This document shows, one piece after another, positions 41,103 to 47,065 of a stretch of 47,065 nt of DNA. Below the pieces are notes generated by a model. That model saw nothing but the letters and a program-made list of their open reading frames with translations, was not told the origin of the DNA and did no database searches. The position numbers and the translations under genes were made by a program. Each line of letters starts with the position of its first letter. The first letter of the stretch is position 1. Origin of the DNA: Streptomyces sp. G44 (GTDB taxonomy: Bacteria > Actinomycetota > Actinomycetes > Streptomycetales > Streptomycetaceae); the NCBI RefSeq assembly GCF_016905445.1, contig NZ_JAFEXF010000032.1, positions 1 to 47,065 of the forward strand. Direction: 5' to 3'.

Positions 41103-44100
41103 CGTGACGTGCCCTTTCTGGAGCGGAGCCGCTGTGCGGCGGCGTTCTGGCGTGCGCGGCGCTCGCCGCCCCGGCGCTCGGCCGCCGTGGCGGTGGCGGG
41201 CGCGGGGGCAGGGGTTTCCGCGGCGGCCTGGTCGAGGTGGGCCGCGATCGAGGCGACGGTGGGGTGGCGGAACAGGTCGACCAGGGTGAGGTCCGCGAGC
41301 CCCGGCCCATCGTCGGCGGCCGGCTCGCGCAGGGCGTCCAGGACGCTCAGCAGCCGGACCGAATTGCCGCCCAGTTCGAAGAAGTTGTCGTGGACGCCGA
41401 CCCGGTCCAGGGTCAGCGCGCGCGCCCATACGCCCGCCACGCGCTGTTCGGTGGCGGTGCGCGCGGCGACGTACGTACGACGTGACGCGCGCCGTTCCGC
41501 TCCCGGTGCGGGCAGGCGGGCCCGGTCGATCTTGCCGGAGCGGTTGAGGGGCAGCTCGTCGAGGTGGACGTAGACCTCGGGCAGCATGTAGCCGGGGAGG
41601 CGTTCGGCGAGATGGGCGCGGAGGTCCTCGTCGGAGGGGGCGGCGCCGTCCCGGTGCACGACGTAGGCGACGAGGCGCTGTTCGGCGCCGCTTCCGTGTA
41701 CGGCCGCCGCCGCGACCGCGACGTCCGGGGAGCCCGCGAGCAGGGCCTCGATCTCGCCGAGTTCGATGCGGATGCCCCGCAGCTTGACCTGGGAGTCGGA
41801 GCGGCCGAGGTAGTGGAGGCGGCCCCGCGCGTCGACGCGGGCGAGGTCGCCCGTGCGGTACATGCGGGCGCCCGGCGGGCCGTACGGGTCGGCGACGAAG
41901 CGTTCGGCGGTCAGGGCGGGGCGGTGGATGTAGCCGCGGGCCAGCGAGGCGCCCGCGATGTAGACCTCGCCGGTCACGCCGGTGGGCACCGTGCGCAGGC
42001 GGGCGTCCAGCACGTACACGCGGGCGCCCGGCACCGGGGCGCCGATCACCACGGGTTCGCCGGGGTGGAGGTCGGCGGTGGTGGCGTAGACGGTCGCCTC
42101 GCTCGGCCCGTACGCGTTGACGATCCTGCGGCCCGGCGCGCCGAGCCGCTCGACGAGTTCGGCGGGGCAGGCCTCGCCGCCGACGGCGAGCGTCCGCAGA
42201 TGGGGCAGCCCCCCGTCGGCGCCGGGGGCCTCCGGCATGGGAGGCGTGGCGGGCAGCAGCATCGCGGCGGAGGGCGGCAGGAACACGTACGTGATGCGGG
42301 AGTCCCGCAGCCGGGCGTGGAGGGCGCCGCCGAGGCGTTCGTCGTCGCGGGCGATGTGCAGTTCGGCGCCCGCGACCCAGGGGAAGAACAGGTCGGACAC
42401 GGCGACGTCGAAGCCGAAGGAGACGAATTGGAGGACGCGGTCCTCGGCGGTGACGGGGAACGCGTGGCGCACGGCTCCGGTGAGGTTGGCCAGTGCGCGG
42501 TGCTCCACGGCGACGCCCTTCGGGACGCCGGTGGAGCCGGAGGTGAACAGGACGTAGGCGAGGTCGTGGGGGGTGGGGGCCGCCGCGGGTGACGGTGGCG
42601 GGGCGGGGCGGCTGTTCCGCGGGGCGTCGGCGCGCCGGCACGGGATGCCGAGCTCCCCCCCCCGGGGCGCGGGCCCCCCCGCCGTCATCAGCAGCCCCGG
42701 GCCCGGGGGCCCCGACATTTGGGCGAGGCGGGCGGGGCGGGGGGGCCCGGCCCCGGGGGCGGGACCCGCCCCCCGCCCCCGGGACGGCCAGCCCGCGATG
42801 CCCATCTCGGGCGAGCGGGGCAGCAGCAGGCCGACCCGGGAGCCGGGGCGCACACCCGCCGCGCGCAGCCGGTCCGCCAACGCGTCGGCGCTTTCGATGA
42901 GTTCGCGGTACGTGAGCCGTACGTCGCCGCAGACCAGGGCGGTGGCGTCGGGCCGGGCGGCGGCGACGTCGGCGATCAGGTCGGGCACCAGCCGGTCGGC
43001 GGGCGCGGCCTCGGCGGTGCGGTCGGCGGCCGTGACGGTGCGGCGGCGCTCGTCCTCCGGGACCGCGTCGAGGGTGGGGAGCGGGGCGTCGGGGCGGGTG
43101 AGGGCGGCGTCCAGGAGCGTCTGGAAGGTGCGTACCCAGGCGTGGACGGTGGCGGGTTCGAAGAGGTCGCTGCGGTAGATGAACTGGGCGGCGAGGGCGG
43201 TGTGCGCTCCGGCGTGCCCGTCGGGGCTGTTGCCGTCGGGGCTGTTTCCGTCGGTGCTGTTGCCGTCGGCCCTGCTCACGTCGGGTCCGTCGGGGCTCTC
43301 TCCCCAGCGTTCGACATGCAGATGGAAGTCGAACTTGGCGGTGTTCAGGGCGAGTTCGACGCGCTCGACCCGGGCGCCGGCCAGCGCGAGGGAGAGTTCC
43401 GTGTCGTCGTCGTAGGCGAGGACCAGTTGCACCACCGGGTCGTGGCTCGTGTCGCGGGCCGGGGCGAGGGCGTCCACGACGGTCTCGAACGGCGCGTCCT
43501 GGTACGGCTGTCCGGCCAGCAGCTCCGCGCGGATCCGGTCGATCAGTTCGCCGTACGAGGGCTCGCCGGACAGGTCGATCCGCAGCGCCAGGGTGTTGGT
43601 CAGCATGCCGACCATGTCCTGGAGCTCGGGGCGGTCCCGCCCGGAGACGGGGAAGCCGACGACGAGGTCGTCGCGGCCCGAGAGGCGCCCGAGGAACGCG
43701 GCGTACGCGGCGAACAGCGCCATGAACGGTGTGGCGCCCCGGGCCCGCGCCACCTCGGCGAGGCGTGCGCGGAGACCGGCGTCGAGCAGGAACCGCTCGC
43801 TGCCGCCCGCCGCCGTACGCACCGCCGGCCGCGGCCGGTCCAGGGGCAGTGAGACGACCTCCGGGGCGCCGCGCAACCGCTCGGCCCAGTGGGCGACGGC
43901 ATCGGCGTAGGCACCTTCGGCCTGGCGGTCGCGCTGCCAGGCGGCGAAGTCCGGGTACTGGAGCGGCGGTTCGGGCAGGGAGCGGGCGGCGTCGCCCCCG
44001 GCCGCTGCGCCGTAGGCGGCCGAGAGGTCCCGCAGGATGACGCCGAGGGACCAGCCGTCGCAGACCAGGTGGTGCGCGACGAGCAGCACGCGATGGCTGC

Positions 44101-44554
44101 CGTCGTCGACGGCGTACACCGTGCAGCGCAGCAGGGGGCCGGTCGCCGGGTCGAAGGGGCGGGCCGCGTCCGTACGCATCCGGTCATCCGCCTCGGCTGC
44201 CGGTACGTCCTTCTCGGCCGTGACGTGCGCGCGGCCGGTGGCGGCGACGATCTGCGCCTGCGTGCCGTCGGGGGTGGTGCGGAAGACGGTGCGCAGGGCT
44301 TCGTGGCGGGCCACGACGGCGTCCAGGGCGCGGGTGAGGGCGTCGAGGTCGAGGGGGCCGTGGACGGCGAAGGCGGCGGGGACGTTGTACTGGGCGGTGC
44401 CGGGGTTCATCCGGTCCAGGACGAGCAGGCGGCTCTGGGCGTCGGAGACGGGGAACTCGTACTCCTCGCCGGCAGGGGCGGGCGCGGCGGTGGGGGCGGG
44501 TGATGTCGCCGCGGCGGCGGGATGCGCCGGGTGTGGTGCGTCCACTGGGTTCAC
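41099..44554 (-). CDS. NRPS module, C-A-T
   Basis: A 1151-residue protein. The condensation domain (about 30-465) has HHLVCDG (161-167) with catalytic H162. The adenylation domain (about 490-1040) has LLPRSPEM, LFTSGSTGVPKG, NAYGPSEATV, MYRTGDLAR and the NRSGKIDR lysine. The thiolation domain (about 1050-1120) has Ser in LGGNSVRL. Between LLPRSPEM and the ATP loop about 60 residues are garbled by G/C runs at 42640-42790; the expected LKAGAAYVPLDP-like stretch is missing, most likely through sequence error. A DGNSPDGNSPDG repeat lies in the condensation domain. GTG at 44552-44554 overlaps the upstream stop. Substrate not predicted. Confidence 0.9.
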   Translation of the reverse strand: MNPVDAPHPAHPAAAATSPAPTAAPAPAGEEYEFPVSDAQSRLLVLDRMNPGTAQYNVPAAFAVHGPLDLDALTRALDAVVARHEALRTVFRTTPDGTQAQIVAATGRAHVTAEKDVPAAEADDRMRTDAARPFDPATGPLLRCTVYAVDDGSHRVLLVAHHLVCDGWSLGVILRDLSAAYGAAAGGDAARSLPEPPLQYPDFAAWQRDRQAEGAYADAVAHWAERLRGAPEVVSLPLDRPRPAVRTAAGGSERFLLDAGLRARLAEVARARGATPFMALFAAYAAFLGRLSGRDDLVVGFPVSGRDRPELQDMVGMLTNTLALRIDLSGEPSYGELIDRIRAELLAGQPYQDAPFETVVDALAPARDTSHDPVVQLVLAYDDDTELSLALAGARVERVELALNTAKFDFHLHVERWGESPDGPDVSRADGNSTDGNSPDGNSPDGHAGAHTALAAQFIYRSDLFEPATVHAWVRTFQTLLDAALTRPDAPLPTLDAVPEDERRRTVTAADRTAEAAPADRLVPDLIADVAAARPDATALVCGDVRLTYRELIESADALADRLRAAGVRPGSRVGLLLPRSPEMGIAGWPSRGRGAGPAPGAGPPRPARLAQMSGPPGPGLLMTAGGPAPRGGELGIPCRRADAPRNSRPAPPPSPAAAPTPHDLAYVLFTSGSTGVPKGVAVEHRALANLTGAVRHAFPVTAEDRVLQFVSFGFDVAVSDLFFPWVAGAELHIARDDERLGGALHARLRDSRITYVFLPPSAAMLLPATPPMPEAPGADGGLPHLRTLAVGGEACPAELVERLGAPGRRIVNAYGPSEATVYATTADLHPGEPVVIGAPVPGARVYVLDARLRTVPTGVTGEVYIAGASLARGYIHRPALTAERFVADPYGPPGARMYRTGDLARVDARGRLHYLGRSDSQVKLRGIRIELGEIEALLAGSPDVAVAAAAVHGSGAEQRLVAYVVHRDGAAPSDEDLRAHLAERLPGYMLPEVYVHLDELPLNRSGKIDRARLPAPGAERRASRRTYVAARTATEQRVAGVWARALTLDRVGVHDNFFELGGNSVRLLSVLDALREPAADDGPGLADLTLVDLFRHPTVASIAAHLDQAAAETPAPAPATATAAERRGGERRARQNAAAQRLRSRKGTSR

Positions 44555-47065
44555 TCTCCCTGGAGGGGGGCTTGGGGGCGGCCGGTGAGGGCGGCTTCGA
44601 GCGTCGCGGCGATGCGGGCGGCCGGGGCCGCGTGCAGCACCTCGGCGTGCGCGCAGGCCAGTTGGTGGATGTCGACCGCCGTGGCGGCGCGGCGCCAGGC
44701 CGCCGCCTTCTCCTCCGTCGGGATGGCCTCGGGGTCGCGGGTGGCGGCGAAGAGGGTCACCGTGCCGTCGTAACGGGACGGGACCCAACTCCTGCCGAGC
44801 ACGACGTGGTTGGCGATGGCCTCGGCGAGCGCGGCGAGGCGGTGCTCGCCGATGCCCTCCAGCGCGGCGCCGTCCTCGCGGAGGATGCGCCGGGCCTCCG
44901 CCTCGACGACGGCCGGTGCGAGCGGGGTGCGGACGGCCTCCGGCGGCTTCGGCATGGCGTCCACCACGGCGAGCAGCGCGACCTCCTCGCCGGACGCGCG
45001 CAGCCGCACCGCCATCTCGTGGGCCACGGGGCCGCCGAAGGACGTGCCGAGGAGGAGGTAGGGGCCGTGGGGCCGGACGGTACGGATGCGGTTCAGGTAC
45101 TGCTCCGCCAACTCCGCCACTGAGCGCGGGAGTTGCGAGGAGTGCGGCCCGGTCGCCGACAGGGCCGGGGTCTGGAGCGCGTAGACCGGGCGGTCCGGGG
45201 CGAGGTGCGGCAGCAGGGCCGTGTACGCCCAGCTCACGCCCAGCCCCGGGTGGACGCAGAAGAGGGGGGCCCGGTCGCCGCCCGTCCGCAGGGCGAGCAG
45301 CGGGGCGAGGCTCTCCGAACCGGCGGGAACGGAAGCGCCGGGAACGGAACCCTCGCCGACGCGACCCGCGTCCACGGAAGCCCCGCCCGCAGAACCGCCG
45401 GGCTCGGCCGGGTCCAGGCGGGCGATGAGCCGTGCGGGCGTCGGCGCCGCGAAGAGGGTGGCCACGGGGACCCGTACGCCCCACGCCTCCTCGATCCGCC
45501 CCGCCAGGCGCAGCGCGCTCAGCGAGTGGCCGCCGGACGCGAAGAAGTCGGTGTCGGGTCCGGCCTCCGTGTCGCCGAGCACCTCGCCGAAGAGCGCGCA
45601 CAGCTCCTTCTCGCGGGCGGTACGCGGCGCACGCGCCGTCACCGCCGCCGACGCGGCCGGGGGCTCGGGCAGCGCGGCGCGGTCGGCCTTGCCGTGCGGG
45701 GTGAGCGGCACGGCGTCGACGCGGACCCAGGCGGTGGGGAGCAGGTGCGGGGGCAGGATGCGGGCGGCGGCCGTCCGTACGTGCGTCAGCGGATCGAGCC
45801 CGGGGGCCGGGTCCGAGGCAGGGGCGGGGCCGGAGGTGATGTCCTCCTCGTCCAGCGCCACCCACGCCACCAACCGCTTGCCGCTGCCGGGTGCGGGCCT
45901 CGCGGCGACCACCGCGCGGCTCACGCCGGGGCACGACGCCAGGGCCGCCTCCACCTCCGCCGGTTCGACCCGGAAGCCTCGGATCTTGATCTGGTCGTCC
46001 GTGCGCCCGGCGAAGACGAGGAGGCCCGCCGCGGTTCTGCGGGCCAGGTCGCCGGTGCGGTACATGCGGGCGCCGGGGGCTCCGTACGGGTCGGGCACGA
46101 AGCGTTCGGCGGTGGCGGCGGGGCGCCCGAGGTAGCCGTGGGCGAGTCCGGCGCCCGCGAGGTACACCTCTCCCGCGCAGCCGTCCGGCACCGGGCGCAG
46201 CCGGGCGTCGAGCAGGTGGACGCGGGTGCCGTCCAGCGGGCGGCCGATGGGCGGCGGGGCGCTCGGGCCGGGTCCGGTGACGCGGTGGGCCGTCGCGAAC
46301 ACCGTGGCCTCGGTGGGCCCGTAGCCGTTGACGACGACCGTGCCGGGGCAGTGCCGCCTGACGCGGCGCACCGCTTCGGCGTCCACGACGTCGCCGCCGG
46401 TCCACACCTCGCGCAGGCCGCGCAGCGACCCGGGTGCCAGCTCGGCGACGGTGCGGAACAGTTCCGCCGTGAGCCACAGCGCCGTCACGCGCCGCTCGGG
46501 CAGCACCCGCGCCAGCAGCTCCGGGGTGACGGGCCCGGCGGGGCAGATCACGACCGTTCCGCCGTTCAGGAGCGGCACCCAGACCTCGTAGGTGGCGGCG
46601 TCGAAGGTGTGCGGGCTGTGCAGCAGGACGCGGCGGTGCGCTCCCGAGCCGTCCCCGCCACCGTTCGCGCCGCCGTCCCCGCCACCGTTCACGCCCCCGT
46701 CCCCGGCCCCCTCCCCGAAGCGCGTGTCGGCGGCCAGTTCCGCGATGGCCCGCTGCGGGACCACGACCGCCTTGGGCTCACCGCTCGACCCGGAGGTGTA
46801 CATCACGCACGCCGGGGCCTCGGGGTGCGCCATGGCGGACGGCTCCTCCCGCTCCACCCGCTCCTCCCGCTCCCCCCGCTCCACCCGCTCCACCCGCCCC
46901 GCCGCGCGGCCTCGCACCGCCACCGGGCCCACCCGCTCCGGCTGCTGCACGCCCGGCGCGCCCTCCGTCAGCTCCCCCCGCGCCCACGTCCCGGCCCTGT
47001 CCCCCATTCCCATCCGCCGCTTCCTCTGATCTTCCCCCCCCTTTCCCACTGTGCCCCACCACTTT
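44551..47065 (-). CDS. NRPS A-T-TE protein, 5' end beyond the window
   Basis: The C-terminal 830 or so residues of an NRPS. An adenylation domain is seen from CVMYTSGSSGEPKAVVV onward (VVNGYGPTEATVF, MYRTGDLAR, PLTPHGKADR), then a thiolation domain (FFASGGHSLSAL, Ser) and a thioesterase (LLGTSFGGPVAHEM, nucleophile Ser). Everything before the ATP loop is lost or low-complexity: Glu/Arg repeats near 46840-46910 and G/C runs at the edge. A TE here means this protein could end a chain, yet it is transcribed first and is followed by C-A-T and KS-ACP, so gene order is not collinear. It is coupled to the next gene by GTGA. Confidence 0.88.
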   Translation of the reverse strand, partial: KWWGTVGKGGEDQRKRRMGMGDRAGTWARGELTEGAPGVQQPERVGPVAVRGRAAGRVERVERGEREERVEREEPSAMAHPEAPACVMYTSGSSGEPKAVVVPQRAIAELAADTRFGEGAGDGGVNGGGDGGANGGGDGSGAHRRVLLHSPHTFDAATYEVWVPLLNGGTVVICPAGPVTPELLARVLPERRVTALWLTAELFRTVAELAPGSLRGLREVWTGGDVVDAEAVRRVRRHCPGTVVVNGYGPTEATVFATAHRVTGPGPSAPPPIGRPLDGTRVHLLDARLRPVPDGCAGEVYLAGAGLAHGYLGRPAATAERFVPDPYGAPGARMYRTGDLARRTAAGLLVFAGRTDDQIKIRGFRVEPAEVEAALASCPGVSRAVVAARPAPGSGKRLVAWVALDEEDITSGPAPASDPAPGLDPLTHVRTAAARILPPHLLPTAWVRVDAVPLTPHGKADRAALPEPPAASAAVTARAPRTAREKELCALFGEVLGDTEAGPDTDFFASGGHSLSALRLAGRIEEAWGVRVPVATLFAAPTPARLIARLDPAEPGGSAGGASVDAGRVGEGSVPGASVPAGSESLAPLLALRTGGDRAPLFCVHPGLGVSWAYTALLPHLAPDRPVYALQTPALSATGPHSSQLPRSVAELAEQYLNRIRTVRPHGPYLLLGTSFGGPVAHEMAVRLRASGEEVALLAVVDAMPKPPEAVRTPLAPAVVEAEARRILREDGAALEGIGEHRLAALAEAIANHVVLGRSWVPSRYDGTVTLFAATRDPEAIPTEEKAAAWRRAATAVDIHQLACAHAEVLHAAPAARIAATLEAALTGRPQAPLQGE

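Noticed and set aside
41103..42641. N-terminal extension of the KS-ACP frame
   Set aside because: It is Arg/Pro-rich out-of-frame reading of the C-A-T gene; the KS-ACP start at 41102 overlaps the upstream stop as ATGA.

Overview
The window is very GC-rich DNA with GTG/TTG starts, four-base start/stop overlaps and gene families typical of Streptomyces. Both ends look like degraded contig ends: a long poly-G tract on the left and a GC-rich, low-complexity edge on the right. It therefore probably represents one draft contig from a Streptomyces or close relative.

Left flank (1-1074): a single-domain response regulator and a complete tRNA-Arg(CCG). The 3' half of this tRNA is repeated exactly (43 bp) at 31843-31885. 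Those two copies delimit an integrated element of 30,811 bp with the layout of an actinomycete integrative and conjugative element (AICE). Its parts, from left to right, are: an AlbA_2/Schlafen-type protein beside attL; a tyrosine integrase and excisionase; an iteron-like repeat field (candidate origin); a DUF3987 protein plus a primase-polymerase (replication); a C5-methyltransferase-like protein; small membrane, lipoprotein and zinc-finger genes; a TraB/FtsK-type DNA translocase with a cluster of inverted nonamers just after it (candidate clt transfer site); spread-type membrane proteins; a DUF4097 protein; and a control block of HTH regulator, Nudix (Pif-like), HD and tandem-GntR (KorSA-like) genes.

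The right half of the element (17.5-31.4 kb) is cargo that reads as a defence region: a soluble Ser/Thr kinase, an AspBHI-like modification-dependent endonuclease, an HTH regulator, and a tight four-gene operon. That operon encodes an XRE/ImmA-like regulator with a degenerate active site, then three proteins matching in order, size and motifs the phosphorothioation-dependent restriction proteins DptF, DptG and DptH. No DNA phosphorothioation (dnd/ssp) modification genes are present on the element. The cassette lies between two 22-bp direct repeats 10 kb apart, which suggests it is a separately acquired module.

Right flank (31886-37950): small zinc-finger genes (one with an in-frame stop), an HNH endonuclease/methyltransferase pair, a DndB-like protein, a DUF6083 protein, a frameshifted membrane-protein gene and an SRPBCC cyclase-like protein. 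From 38.1 kb to the right edge is part of a hybrid NRPS/PKS cluster: a type II thioesterase, then on the minus strand (transcription order) an NRPS A-T-TE protein running off the edge, a C-A-T module and an AT-less KS-ACP protein. The adenylation domain of the C-A-T protein is damaged by an abnormal G/C homopolymer stretch at about 42.64-42.79 kb, probably a sequence error.
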